Shown here piece after piece: positions 15,561 to 24,921 of a stretch of DNA of 64,000 nucleotides. The position numbers and the translations under genes were made by a program. Below the pieces are notes generated by a model. That model saw nothing but the letters and a program-made list of their open reading frames with translations, made no database searches and was not told the DNA's origin. Each line of letters opens with the position of its first letter. The first letter of the stretch is position 1. Source of the DNA: Crocinitomicaceae bacterium (GTDB lineage Bacteria > Bacteroidota > Bacteroidia > Flavobacteriales_D > Crocinitomicaceae); the NCBI GenBank assembly GCA_016709005.1, contig JADJEU010000011.1, forward strand, positions 21,790-85,789, written 5' to 3'.

Positions 15561-17837
15561 ATGAAATTACACTTTACTCTTTTTGCTGTTTTTTTTTCCC
15601 TGCTTTCAGTTGCACAGGAAGAGTTTGTGCGTCCGCTTTTGGTGAATCCAAATATTAGCCCAACCTTTCATCAGCAGCGTTCAGGAAATACCATTGACAG
15701 TACTTTTGTCTACAACATTGATACGCTTGATTTACCAGTTTGGGATGATTTTTCAATCAGTAAATTTATTCCTTACAATTCTGGTTATACTGACGGAAAT
15801 GTGACTTCCCAATTGTATTACCAGTTGATGAATTCAACCAATACACTTCCTCAAAATCCTTCACTCACATTCTGTGATTCGAGCCATGCACACCACGATA
15901 CGATTTCAATGGTGGGAACTGTTGCGTCAACATTTACATCGTATTTTCCAACACCTGTTTCGGTTTGGGTAAATGATCTGACTGCAATGCCTGTTTCAGG
16001 ATTATCAAGAACTCTTTTTCAAGAATGTTATGTATTAATTGACTCGATAATTGATGGAGTACCTGACCCTGATCAGGACACAATTTTCTATACTCTAAGT
16101 CCTGATTTTGTGCAAGATTCTGCACGTGTTTTTACGGTTGATTATACTGACCCAACTAAAATCTGGATTGACAAGTATGCTTATCACAACTATACATATG
16201 CTTACCAACCTTGGTCACTCGGTGTAGCAACCTTAGATGGTGTGGATGAAAATGGCTGGCCTTATGATTTTGGAAATACAAGTGCCCATGAATCTGCCGA
16301 TGTTTTGACATCACGTCCCATTAATCTTGCAGGTAAAGTAAATGTCTATCTCACTTTTTTATATCAGGCTGAAGGATATGGTAATGCACCTGAAATTGAT
16401 GATAGTCTTTTACTTGAATTCTGGATTGTTGATTCTAATAAGTGGATGCCAAGCGGCTGGTACTCGCAAATGAACCCAACTCCAATTGATACTTGGGACA
16501 CGGTACATTGGTTACTTCCTTCCGCTGCATTGGATGATGGCTTCCGCTTCCGTTTTAGAAATTGGGCTTCAACATCTGGAGCGCTTGATCACTGGCATAT
16601 TGATTATGTAAATTTAAAAGACAACGATCTGCCAACCGTTTCAAATTTCAGTGATTTGGCTATTTCTGAACCAATCAAAACTATACTGGATGATTACACA
16701 GCTGTTCCCTGGGATCATTTTCAAAATCCGACACTTGATCATACGGACAAAATGCTGGACACCTTAAAAGTAAAAGTGTATAACAGTGATCTTACTCCAA
16801 CAAATTTTGCCAATGGCGGATTTGAAGTACGCTATCAAAATGTTCTTCAAGGCGGCAGCCCTTACACACTTGCAAATCCGGCTATTACAAGTGAATGGAC
16901 AGGTAACTGGGAATTAGGTTTAAATAAATATCCGTATCCCTTGCAGGCAAATTATACGTTCAATGATGCTGTTACAACTGCACCGCAAGCGGCCTTTGAT
17001 ATAAAATTGAATATTGATGCAGCGGTAAGCGGATCCAATGTCTATGACGTAAACGATACGACGTACTATGTACAGGATTTCAGAAATTACTACAGCTATG
17101 ACGATGGTTCTGCGGAGGCTGCCTATGGTATTACCGGAAGCCACTCAATGCTTGCATACAAATTTGTAGCTTATGAAGAAGATACATTAACGGGTGTGTT
17201 GATGCATTTTGTTCCATCAGTCGATGATCATTCAGATGAACTTTTTCTTCTTACGGTATGGGATGATAATGCTGGTCAGCCGGGTAATATTTTGTACCAG
17301 GATGATTATTTTAACACGCAGTCACCAGAGTATAGCGGCGCGATGAATGGATTCCGCTATTATACATTTATGGCTAATGGTAAAGTCGCTGTTCCAGAAA
17401 TTTTTTACGTTGGCTGGGAACAAATCGGATCAACCAGTTTGAATGTAGGAATGGATCACAACATTGCAAACGGAGATAAAATCTATAGAAATGTCAGCGG
17501 TAGTTGGTTGACATCAGCATTCAGTTCTTCGCTTTTGATTCGTCCTGTATTTTCAACTTCGCTCAATTATACTTTATCTGACGAGATTATCACAGAAACT
17601 AGTGTCGAGACTGTTTCTGTCAAAGTATATCCAAATCCTGTAAATGAATTGCTGACCATTGAAGCCAATGTCAGCTATTTTTCTGTTACACTTTACGATG
17701 TATCTGGACGTGCAGTAATGACAAGCATCAATGAAACTCAACTGGATGTCTCAGGTTTAAATTCCGGAATTTATATTGCAGACATCCGTGACGCAAATGG
17801 CGTATCTTTGTACTCAGGTAAACTGATCAAAGAATAA
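15561..17837 (+). CDS. Large secreted protein with T9SS type A sorting domain
   Basis: The 758-residue protein starts with a signal peptide (MKLHFTLFAVFFSLLSVAQ) and ends in a T9SS type A sorting domain (VKVYPNPVNELLTIEANVSY, LYDVSGRAVMTS, LNSGIYIADIRD). The body is beta-rich, with jelly-roll-like segments (LEFWIVDSNKWMPSGWYSQM, FRFRFRNWASTSGALDHWHI) and no enzyme motif that I recognise. Its stop TAA overlaps the start of rluD by one base (TAATG), which suggests translational coupling. Secretion through the T9SS is inferred from the sorting domain. Confidence 0.88.
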   Translation: MKLHFTLFAVFFSLLSVAQEEFVRPLLVNPNISPTFHQQRSGNTIDSTFVYNIDTLDLPVWDDFSISKFIPYNSGYTDGNVTSQLYYQLMNSTNTLPQNPSLTFCDSSHAHHDTISMVGTVASTFTSYFPTPVSVWVNDLTAMPVSGLSRTLFQECYVLIDSIIDGVPDPDQDTIFYTLSPDFVQDSARVFTVDYTDPTKIWIDKYAYHNYTYAYQPWSLGVATLDGVDENGWPYDFGNTSAHESADVLTSRPINLAGKVNVYLTFLYQAEGYGNAPEIDDSLLLEFWIVDSNKWMPSGWYSQMNPTPIDTWDTVHWLLPSAALDDGFRFRFRNWASTSGALDHWHIDYVNLKDNDLPTVSNFSDLAISEPIKTILDDYTAVPWDHFQNPTLDHTDKMLDTLKVKVYNSDLTPTNFANGGFEVRYQNVLQGGSPYTLANPAITSEWTGNWELGLNKYPYPLQANYTFNDAVTTAPQAAFDIKLNIDAAVSGSNVYDVNDTTYYVQDFRNYYSYDDGSAEAAYGITGSHSMLAYKFVAYEEDTLTGVLMHFVPSVDDHSDELFLLTVWDDNAGQPGNILYQDDYFNTQSPEYSGAMNGFRYYTFMANGKVAVPEIFYVGWEQIGSTSLNVGMDHNIANGDKIYRNVSGSWLTSAFSSSLLIRPVFSTSLNYTLSDEIITETSVETVSVKVYPNPVNELLTIEANVSYFSVTLYDVSGRAVMTSINETQLDVSGLNSGIYIADIRDANGVSLYSGKLIKE

Positions 17838-18892
17838 TGTCGCTCGAAGAAGAATCCGAATTTGAAGAATCGTTTGATGGTGTAGCCGAAAGCGATGAGC
17901 TTTTTGAACATCATCACCTTATTGCTGATATTAACGAATCAGTGCGCATCGATTTGTATTTAATGGATCGCATTCCAAATGTGTCCAGAACCAGACTTCA
18001 GGCGATTGCAAAATCAAATAATTTAATTGTTAACGGCAAACCCGTTAAGTCAAATTATAAAGTTCGTTCAAAGGATGATATTTCAATTGTGCTTCCATTT
18101 CCGGTTCGTGAGCTTAAACTGATTCCTGAAAATATTCCGTTGGATATTGTTTATGAAGATGATGATCTTGTCATTGTGAACAAACCTTCCAGAATGGTTG
18201 TTCATCCGGGTTATGGAAATTATACCGGCACTCTTTTAAACGGTTTGATTTATCATTTTGAATCGCTTCCTAAACAAGATGATTATTATGGCAGACCCGG
18301 TTTAGTTCACCGTATCGACAAGCACACTACTGGTTTACTTGCTGTCGCCAAAACAGAATTGGCCATGGCTCATCTTTCAAAACAATTTTTTGATCGCACA
18401 TCAGATCGTCGTTATTACGCGTTGGTGTGGGGTGATTTAAAAGAGGATGAAGGCACTATTACCGGCCATATTGGAAGATCTCAAAAGAACAGAAAGGCAT
18501 TTTGTGTTTATGAAGATGAGTCACACGGAAAACATGCAGTGACTCATTATAAGGTAGTTGAGCGGTTCAGATACGTTACTCTTGTTGAATGCAAATTGGA
18601 AACGGGTCGCACTCATCAGATCAGAGTTCACTTCCTGCACATCGGACATCCTTTATTCCATGATCTGGAATATGGTGGTGATCGAATAATAAAGGGAACA
18701 ACTTTTACTAAATATCGACAGTTTATTGAAAATGCGTTTAAATTGATACCGGGCCAAGCATTACACGCTAAAACATTGGGATTCACACATCCAAGAACCG
18801 GTAAATGGATGGAGTTCGATTCTGAATTGCCTCAGGATTTCCAGAATGTACTTGACAAGTGGCGCAATTACAGTCAAAATAAGCAAGATTGA
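17837..18892 (+). CDS. RluA/RluD-family 23S rRNA pseudouridine synthase
   Basis: The 351-residue protein converts uridines in 23S rRNA to pseudouridine. An S4 domain at about 36-95 (VRIDLYLMDRIPNVSRTRLQ) precedes the catalytic domain, where HRIDKHTTGLL holds the catalytic Asp161. ETGRTHQIRVHFLHIGHPLF and HAKTLGFTHPRTG are further family signatures. The first 30 residues are acidic and may be poorly conserved. The ATG overlaps the stop of the T9SS gene (TAATG). RluD is the likeliest subfamily, from its S4 domain and length. Confidence 0.93.
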   Translation: MSLEEESEFEESFDGVAESDELFEHHHLIADINESVRIDLYLMDRIPNVSRTRLQAIAKSNNLIVNGKPVKSNYKVRSKDDISIVLPFPVRELKLIPENIPLDIVYEDDDLVIVNKPSRMVVHPGYGNYTGTLLNGLIYHFESLPKQDDYYGRPGLVHRIDKHTTGLLAVAKTELAMAHLSKQFFDRTSDRRYYALVWGDLKEDEGTITGHIGRSQKNRKAFCVYEDESHGKHAVTHYKVVERFRYVTLVECKLETGRTHQIRVHFLHIGHPLFHDLEYGGDRIIKGTTFTKYRQFIENAFKLIPGQALHAKTLGFTHPRTGKWMEFDSELPQDFQNVLDKWRNYSQNKQD

Positions 18893-18915
18893 AGGCTGGT
18901 CATTAAATCTGAAAA

Positions 18916-18948
18916 TTGTGAATTATTCAAATAATTTGTTTATTTTCG
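18916..18948 (+). promoter_or_regulatory. Promoter candidate for the PorE-like gene
   Basis: TTG at 18916-18918 is followed after 22 nt by TATTTTCG (18941-18948), a one-base variant of TAnnTTTG. It lies between rluD and the gene at 18987. Confidence 0.55.
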
Positions 18949-18986
18949 CCTCTTAAAATAATCGCTTATTCTACTAAAACTATTTT

Positions 18987-21107
18987 ATGAAGTCAATTAA
19001 GTTCTTAGTTACATTAGTTGCTTTGCTGAATCTTAGTACCGCTGCGCTTTCACAGGCTGATACCCGAAATTATGCCAAAGAAGCTGAACAACTCTGGCAA
19101 GCTGGTGCATATTCGGAGGCTGCGGATGCCTACAAAAAAGCCTCTGAAAAGGTTGATCCGAGAAATGATAAAGCACGTTTGAAGAAAGCGTATTTTGCCT
19201 ACATGTCTGCTACTTGTTACAAGTTGCTTCACAATTTTGCTGCAGCCGAACAGCAATATGAGAAGGCAATTCTTCTTAGATATTATGAAGTTGAACCAAA
19301 AGTTTATTTCTATCTGGCCGAGATGGAAATGGCTCAGTGTAAACACGACGAAGCAAAAGAAAATTATCAGAAATATGATAAATTAGCTCCGGGTGATCCA
19401 ATCACAAAAGTGCGCATTGAATCTTGTGAAAAATACAAAGAGACGACTGAAAAAAATCAGACAAAACATCAAATGTCCAACGTTACAAAACTCAATACTG
19501 CTGAGTTTGATTACGCTCCGGTTATGGGTCCTCGTCGAACCCAAATGTATTTCTCTTCTTCCCGCGCTGGTTCAAGCGGAGAATTAGTAGATCCTATTAC
19601 AGGTCAGAATTACATGGATATCTGGGTGACTACAATTGACAAAAAGAATAACTGGGGTCAGCCGCAACCAATAGCATCACCGGTTAACACAGGTGACAAT
19701 GAAGGAACACTTTGCTTTGACAGCCGTGGAAAAACAATGTGGTTTACACGTTGCCCTTCTGAAGATAAAATGAGATTGGGTTGTGACATTTATATGTCTG
19801 AGAAAAAAGGTGATAATTTTGACGAACCAGTTCTACTAAAATTGAAAGATCATGATTCAACAAACGTTGGACATCCATGTATCTCGCCTGACGGTAAATC
19901 ATTGATTTTTGCGTCTGATATGGCAGGAGGTTACGGTGGATTGGATCTTTGGATTTCAGTTTATGACAAACGTTCTGAGTCTTGGTCACTTCCAATAAAT
20001 CTTGGACCTACTGTAAACACTCCGGGTAACGATTGTTTCCCAACATGGGGACCAAATAACGAACTTTTCTACGCATCTGACGGAATGGTTGGATTGGGTG
20101 GATTAGACATCTATAAAGCAACGCGTGTTGGGGAAGAAAATAAATGGGAAAAACCAACTAACCTTGGCTTCCCTATGAACTCTTGCCGTGATGATTACCA
20201 TATCATTTATACTGAGTCTGGAAAAGTAGAGCGTGGATTTATATCTTCAAACAGAAATGGATCTAAAGGTGAAAACTCACAAGATATTTGGGATTTCTAT
20301 TTGCCACCTGTATTGGTTGATGTAGACATTCTAGTAACCGATCAGGATAAAGGTTATCCAATTGTTGGTGCTAAAGTTATTATCGTTGGTTCAGATGGAT
20401 CAAACTACGTAATGAATACCGATGCAAACGGACGCATCAGTTTAAATGTAAAACCGGATGGAACAACTCGTTACATCGACCCGGGAACTACATGGACAAT
20501 TGAAGTGGAAGGAGTTCTTCAAAAATATTTGGGAACAAGCGATGCGTTCTCTGCTGTTACTGAAAACAACCTTCGAATAGTGCGTGACCTTAAAGTACTG
20601 AACATCGAGAAACCTATTCGTTTACCAGAAGTTCGTTACGATTTAGGTAAAGCAGATTTGCAGGTGAATGATTCCGTTAACTCAAAAGATTCACTGAACT
20701 ATTTATATGATCTGATGATTGAACATCCTAACCTGATTGTTGAACTTGGGTCACATACCGATAGCCGTGGATCAGGCCCGGCTAACCAAACACTTTCGCA
20801 AGCAAGAGCACAATCTTGTATCAACTACCTTGTGTTGGAGCGTGGTTTACCGGCTGAACGTTTTGTGCCAAAAGGATACGGTGAAAACGTGCCTTTCACG
20901 CTGGTTGAAGTTTCTGCAACAGGTGACACAACAAAAACATTGCTCACTGAAGCTTATATCAATAAGTACAAAGCAGAAAAAAATAAATTCGAAATGCTGC
21001 ACCAGTACAATCGTCGTACTGAGTGTAAAATTTTGAGCTTCGATTACGTGCCTGCTACAACTGGAACCGGAACAAACGGAACCGGCACTGCACCAGGCGG
21101 TAATTAG
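18987..21107 (+). CDS. PorE-like OmpA-family outer-membrane protein (TPR, PD40 propeller, CRD, OmpA)
   Basis: The 706-residue protein has a signal peptide (up to about residue 23). TPR-like helices follow (28-150; YAKEAEQLWQAGAYSEAADA), then a WD40-like PD40 propeller (about 170-430; MYFSSSRAGSSGELVD, LIFASDMAGGYGGLDLW), a carboxypeptidase-regulatory-like domain (about 443-540) and a C-terminal OmpA domain (ELGSHTDSRGSGPANQTLSQ, then ARAQSCINYL). The OmpA part binds peptidoglycan. This order equals that of PorE (PG1058), a T9SS component of Porphyromonas gingivalis, but Flavobacteriales encode several such paralogues, so PorE identity is not certain. A glycine/threonine-rich tail follows. Confidence 0.85.
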   Translation: MKSIKFLVTLVALLNLSTAALSQADTRNYAKEAEQLWQAGAYSEAADAYKKASEKVDPRNDKARLKKAYFAYMSATCYKLLHNFAAAEQQYEKAILLRYYEVEPKVYFYLAEMEMAQCKHDEAKENYQKYDKLAPGDPITKVRIESCEKYKETTEKNQTKHQMSNVTKLNTAEFDYAPVMGPRRTQMYFSSSRAGSSGELVDPITGQNYMDIWVTTIDKKNNWGQPQPIASPVNTGDNEGTLCFDSRGKTMWFTRCPSEDKMRLGCDIYMSEKKGDNFDEPVLLKLKDHDSTNVGHPCISPDGKSLIFASDMAGGYGGLDLWISVYDKRSESWSLPINLGPTVNTPGNDCFPTWGPNNELFYASDGMVGLGGLDIYKATRVGEENKWEKPTNLGFPMNSCRDDYHIIYTESGKVERGFISSNRNGSKGENSQDIWDFYLPPVLVDVDILVTDQDKGYPIVGAKVIIVGSDGSNYVMNTDANGRISLNVKPDGTTRYIDPGTTWTIEVEGVLQKYLGTSDAFSAVTENNLRIVRDLKVLNIEKPIRLPEVRYDLGKADLQVNDSVNSKDSLNYLYDLMIEHPNLIVELGSHTDSRGSGPANQTLSQARAQSCINYLVLERGLPAERFVPKGYGENVPFTLVEVSATGDTTKTLLTEAYINKYKAEKNKFEMLHQYNRRTECKILSFDYVPATTGTGTNGTGTAPGGN

Positions 21108-21125
21108 CGTAAATAAACTATTTCA

Positions 21126-21166
21126 AAAAGCACTTGTCCTCCTTAGGCGGACAAGTGCTTTTTTAT
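21126..21166 (+). terminator. Intrinsic terminator after the PorE-like gene
   Basis: AAAGCACTTGTCC and GGACAAGTGCTTT form a perfect stem around a short loop, followed by a T run. It separates the PorE-like gene from purM. Confidence 0.9.
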
Positions 21167-21181
21167 TTTTCAAGAGTTTCT

Positions 21182-22351
21182 ATGGCAGACAATCGATATA
21201 ATTCAAGAGGCGTTTCAGCTGGAAAAGAAGATGTGCACAAAGCAATTAAAAACGTTGACAAGGGTCTTTTTCCAAAGGCATTCTGTAAAATTGTTCCGGA
21301 TTATTTAACCGGGGATGAAAACTATTGCCTTGTAATGCACGCAGATGGTGCAGGAACAAAATCTTCACTAGCTTATTTGTATTGGAAAGAAACCGGTGAC
21401 TCTTCTGTTTGGAAAGGTATTGCGCAAGATGCCTTAATCATGAACATAGATGATTTGCTCTGCGTGGGTGCAACGGATAATATCTTGCTTTCATCAACGA
21501 TTGGCCGCAATAAAAATCTGGTAGACGGATCTGTACTTTCGGCGATCATTAATGGTACTGAAGAATTGCTTGCTGAATTGCGCACACATGGTGTGAGTAT
21601 TCATTCAACAGGAGGTGAAACTGCAGATGTTGGAGACTTAGTGAGAACCATTATTGTTGATTCAACCGTAGTCGCTAGAATGAAACGCAGCGATGTGATT
21701 TCGAATGATAAAATTCAACCAGGCGATGTTATTGTCGGTCTTGAATCTTTTGGACAGGCTACTTATGAAAAAACATATAACGGCGGTATGGGAAGCAATG
21801 GTCTCACTTCTGCGCGTCACGATGTGTTTTCAAAATATTTAATAGAAAAGTACCCTGAAAGTTTTGACCCCGCTGTTCCGGAAAGTCTGGTTTATTCTGG
21901 CTCAAAAAAACTGACAGATAAAATCGAGAACTCACCCTTGGATGCTGGTAAATTGGTCCTATCACCAACTCGAACATATGCTCCAATCATTAAATCAATT
22001 TTAGATAAATATCGATCTGAAATACACGGCATGGTACATTGCAGCGGTGGGGCACAAACAAAAGTTTTACATTTTGTAGACGGCCTGCACATCATTAAAG
22101 ACAACTTGTTTGAAGTGCCTCCTTTGTTTACACTCATTCAATCTGAATCAAAAACAGATTGGAAAGAAATGTACAAAGTCTTCAACATGGGGCATCGCAT
22201 GGAACTTTATGTGGCACCTGGAATGGCTGAAAAGATTATTACAATCTCAGAATCATTTGGAGTGAGGGCAAAAATTATAGGACACTGTGAGACTCATCCA
22301 GAAAAAAAACTGACGATAAAATCAGTTCACGGTGAGTTCATTTATAATTAA
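21182..22351 (+). CDS. purM: Phosphoribosylformylglycinamidine cyclo-ligase (AIR synthase)
   Basis: The enzyme closes the imidazole ring in de novo purine synthesis. The ATG at 21182 gives MADNRYNSRGVSAGKEDVHK, 389 residues; an earlier in-frame start would lie inside the terminator and is rejected. Motifs include VMHADGAGTKSSLAY, DALIMNIDDLLCVGATDNIL, HSTGGETADVGDLVRTI and MVHCSGGAQTKVL, matching the AIR synthase/PurM fold with its glycine-rich ATP-binding loops. The protein is longer than E. coli PurM (345), as is usual for Bacteroidota. It is followed by prfA and pyrF on the same strand. Confidence 0.93.
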   Translation: MADNRYNSRGVSAGKEDVHKAIKNVDKGLFPKAFCKIVPDYLTGDENYCLVMHADGAGTKSSLAYLYWKETGDSSVWKGIAQDALIMNIDDLLCVGATDNILLSSTIGRNKNLVDGSVLSAIINGTEELLAELRTHGVSIHSTGGETADVGDLVRTIIVDSTVVARMKRSDVISNDKIQPGDVIVGLESFGQATYEKTYNGGMGSNGLTSARHDVFSKYLIEKYPESFDPAVPESLVYSGSKKLTDKIENSPLDAGKLVLSPTRTYAPIIKSILDKYRSEIHGMVHCSGGAQTKVLHFVDGLHIIKDNLFEVPPLFTLIQSESKTDWKEMYKVFNMGHRMELYVAPGMAEKIITISESFGVRAKIIGHCETHPEKKLTIKSVHGEFIYN

Positions 22352-22389
22352 TAACTGATCAAGATTTTGATCAAAAGTAGATACGAATA

Positions 22390-23472
22390 ATGAGTGATTT
22401 ATTAAAAAAATTGGAAGCTATAAACATCCGCTTTGAAGAAGTGGGTGTGAAAATTACCGACCCGTCAATCATCAATGATATGGAGCGGTATGTGAAGCTG
22501 AATAAGGAATACAAAGATCTGGAGCAAATCGTTTCAGTGTACAAAGAATACAGAAATGTACTGGGTAATATTGATTCTTCAAAACAAATTTTAGATTCTG
22601 ATGAAGATGCCGAAATGAAAGAAATGGCAAAAGCAGAATTGGATGAATTGGTTCCACGAAGAGAGGAACTGGAAGATGAAATTAAAGTCTTACTAATACC
22701 AAAGGATCCAGAAGATGACAAAAATGTGATTCTGGAATTGCGTGCCGGAACAGGTGGTGATGAAGCCAGTATTTTTGCAGGAGATTTGTACCGCATGTAT
22801 TCTCGTTATTTTGAAAATAGAGGGTGGCGTGTTGAACCTATGAGCGTTACAGAAGGAACCTCTGGTGGTTATAAAGAGGTTATTGTGAAAGTAAGTGGTG
22901 ATGAGGTTTACGGCACGTTGAAATATGAAGCAGGTGTGCATCGTGTGCAGCGCGTGCCAGAGACTGAAACGCAAGGTCGTGTTCATACTTCTGCCGCAAC
23001 AGTTGCTGTATTGCCTGAGGTTGAAGAAGTAGATGTAAATCTGAATCCTGCTGATATTGATTTTCATACGTCGCGTTCAGGCGGTGCAGGTGGACAAAAC
23101 GTAAACAAGGTTGAAACGAAAGTACAGCTTACGCATAAGCCGTCAGGCATTGTGGTTGTTTGCCAGGTAGAAAGATCGCAGTTGAAAAACCGTGAGCTTG
23201 CCATGAAAATGTTGTACAGCAGATTATACGATCTTGAGCTGAACAAACGCAACGGAGACATCGCTTCAAAAAGAAAAACAATGGTTTCTACCGGAGACCG
23301 TTCGGCAAAAATCAGAACATACAATTATCCGCAGGGACGAATTACAGATCACCGCATTGGTTTAACGATGTACAATCTCACAAGTTTTATGAACGGTGAT
23401 ATTCAGGAGATGTTAGACTCGCTGAAGATGGCTGAAAATGCTGAGAAGATGAAAGAAGGGGAAATGGCCTAA
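22390..23472 (+). CDS. prfA: Peptide chain release factor 1
   Basis: The 360-residue factor releases nascent chains at UAA and UAG. GGAGGQNVNK contains the GGQ motif (234-236) that enters the peptidyl-transferase centre. PET at 190-192 within QRVPETETQGRVHTS occupies the position of the PxT recognition tripeptide that marks RF1 rather than RF2. Length is normal. It lies 38 bp after purM and 10 bp before pyrF. Confidence 0.97.
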   Translation: MSDLLKKLEAINIRFEEVGVKITDPSIINDMERYVKLNKEYKDLEQIVSVYKEYRNVLGNIDSSKQILDSDEDAEMKEMAKAELDELVPRREELEDEIKVLLIPKDPEDDKNVILELRAGTGGDEASIFAGDLYRMYSRYFENRGWRVEPMSVTEGTSGGYKEVIVKVSGDEVYGTLKYEAGVHRVQRVPETETQGRVHTSAATVAVLPEVEEVDVNLNPADIDFHTSRSGGAGGQNVNKVETKVQLTHKPSGIVVVCQVERSQLKNRELAMKMLYSRLYDLELNKRNGDIASKRKTMVSTGDRSAKIRTYNYPQGRITDHRIGLTMYNLTSFMNGDIQEMLDSLKMAENAEKMKEGEMA

Positions 23473-23482
23473 TCTTAAAAAA

Positions 23483-24304
23483 ATGACCAAACAGGAACTC
23501 ATAAATATCATCAAATCCAAACAATCTTTTTTATGTATTGGACTAGATACTGATCTTGAAAAAATTCCAAAATTCTTGCTGGATTTTGAAGATCCGATTT
23601 TTGAATTTAATAAACGCATTATTGACGCAACACATGATTTATGTGTCGCATACAAACCAAATATCGCCTTTTACGAATGTCACGGAAGTAAAGGCTGGGA
23701 CTCCTTGAAAAAAACAATGGAGTATATTCCAAAGGGTCTCTTCACCATTGCAGATGCAAAACGTGGAGACATCGGAAATACATCCACGTTCTACGCAAAA
23801 ACATTTTTTGAGTATCTCAATTTTGATTCTGTCACTGTTGCTCCGTATATGGGTGTGGATAGTGTTACGCCTTTTCTGGAGTTTGATAATAAGTGGGTGA
23901 TTTTACTTGCACTTACATCCAATCAAGGAGCAATGGATTTTCAATTTATGACCGATCAGCAAGGTGAAAAATTGTATGAAAAAGTAATTCGTAAATCATC
24001 ACAATGGGCATCATCTGAAAGACTTATGTATGTAGTTGGAGCTACGCGGGGTGAAGGAATTGGCGAAGTTCGTAAATGCGCTCCGGATTCTTTTTTTCTG
24101 GTGCCGGGAGTTGGAGCACAAGGTGGTTCGCTAAAAGATGTGGCAGATTATGGACTAACAAAAGACTGTGGTTTATTGGTTAATTCATCACGCGCAATTT
24201 TGTATGCGGGTAAAGATGAAAATTTTGCAATCGCTGCCAGAAGTGAAGCTCAGCAAGTACAAATCGAAATGAAAGAAATTTTAAAAGCAGCCAATTTAAT
24301 CTGA
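23483..24304 (+). CDS. pyrF: Orotidine 5'-phosphate decarboxylase, type 2
   Basis: The 273-residue enzyme makes UMP in pyrimidine synthesis. FLCIGLDTDLEKIP, VAYKPNIAFYECHG, FTIADAKRGDIGNTS (Lys93 of the D-x-K-x-x-D catalytic array) and VPGVGAQGGS are signatures of the long type 2 OMP decarboxylases. It starts 10 bp after prfA, and its TGA overlaps the next ATG by one base, so the following membrane protein is probably co-translated. Confidence 0.95.
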   Translation: MTKQELINIIKSKQSFLCIGLDTDLEKIPKFLLDFEDPIFEFNKRIIDATHDLCVAYKPNIAFYECHGSKGWDSLKKTMEYIPKGLFTIADAKRGDIGNTSTFYAKTFFEYLNFDSVTVAPYMGVDSVTPFLEFDNKWVILLALTSNQGAMDFQFMTDQQGEKLYEKVIRKSSQWASSERLMYVVGATRGEGIGEVRKCAPDSFFLVPGVGAQGGSLKDVADYGLTKDCGLLVNSSRAILYAGKDENFAIAARSEAQQVQIEMKEILKAANLI

Positions 24305-24789
24305 TGGCCACTCAAAGACGATCACCAGAAGAGGTAGCCAAGTCAATGGAGGCTGCTAAAAAGATAAAAGCGCAGCAGGTACTAAAAGAACAAAAGAGTC
24401 GCATCAAGTGGGCAAAATATGCTTTGCTTTTTATTGGAATTCTTCAATCAGTAGTTACGGTAGTTGGTTACTTTGTTTTGAGATGGTCTGTAATGGATTG
24501 CGCCATTGATGGAATTATTGGTCTCATGTTTATTGGATTATATTTCTTGTCTCAGGAAAAACCAAAAGCAGCCTTCACAGTCGGTCTGTTGATTTTTGGA
24601 ATTATTCAATTGACGTTGATCTTAATTGACGAACGAAATCTCGTGCGAGGAATTTTAATGAAAATAATTATTTTTTCTACTCTCTTTGGTGGATTGAATG
24701 CACTCAAAAGAATTCCAGCATCGTTGCTTGGTAAAAAGGGTAATGATGACTTGCTCGATGCGCCAGTATCAGATCAGGATTTGATATAA
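24304..24789 (+). CDS. Hypothetical membrane protein, about four transmembrane segments
   Basis: The 161-residue protein starts with a charged helix (MATQRRSPEEVAKSMEAAKK). About four hydrophobic segments follow (YALLFIGILQSVVTVVGYFV, CAIDGIIGLMFIGLYFL, AAFTVGLLIFGIIQLTLILI, IIIFSTLFGGLNAL), then a short acidic tail. I do not recognise the family. The ATG overlaps the pyrF stop by one base. No catalytic motif is seen. Confidence 0.75.
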   Translation: MATQRRSPEEVAKSMEAAKKIKAQQVLKEQKSRIKWAKYALLFIGILQSVVTVVGYFVLRWSVMDCAIDGIIGLMFIGLYFLSQEKPKAAFTVGLLIFGIIQLTLILIDERNLVRGILMKIIIFSTLFGGLNALKRIPASLLGKKGNDDLLDAPVSDQDLI

Positions 24790-24921
24790 TCATTTGAATT
24801 TCATTAAAATAAAAATTTATTTTCGTTGGATTTCTTGTGCTAGTTGATAAATTATTTCTCCAAAATTTCAGTTCCAATATTTTCACTTGACTACTTTCAT
24901 CCTTGTAAAAGTGGAGGAGGA

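Noticed and set aside
21134..21181. Earlier start for purM
   Set aside because: It would begin within the terminator hairpin; the ATG at 21182 matches the family N-terminus.
24911..24921. GGAGGAGG as a Shine-Dalgarno for the DUF2851 gene
   Set aside because: It is only one base from the ATG, too close for the usual spacing, and such sites are rarely used in this phylum.
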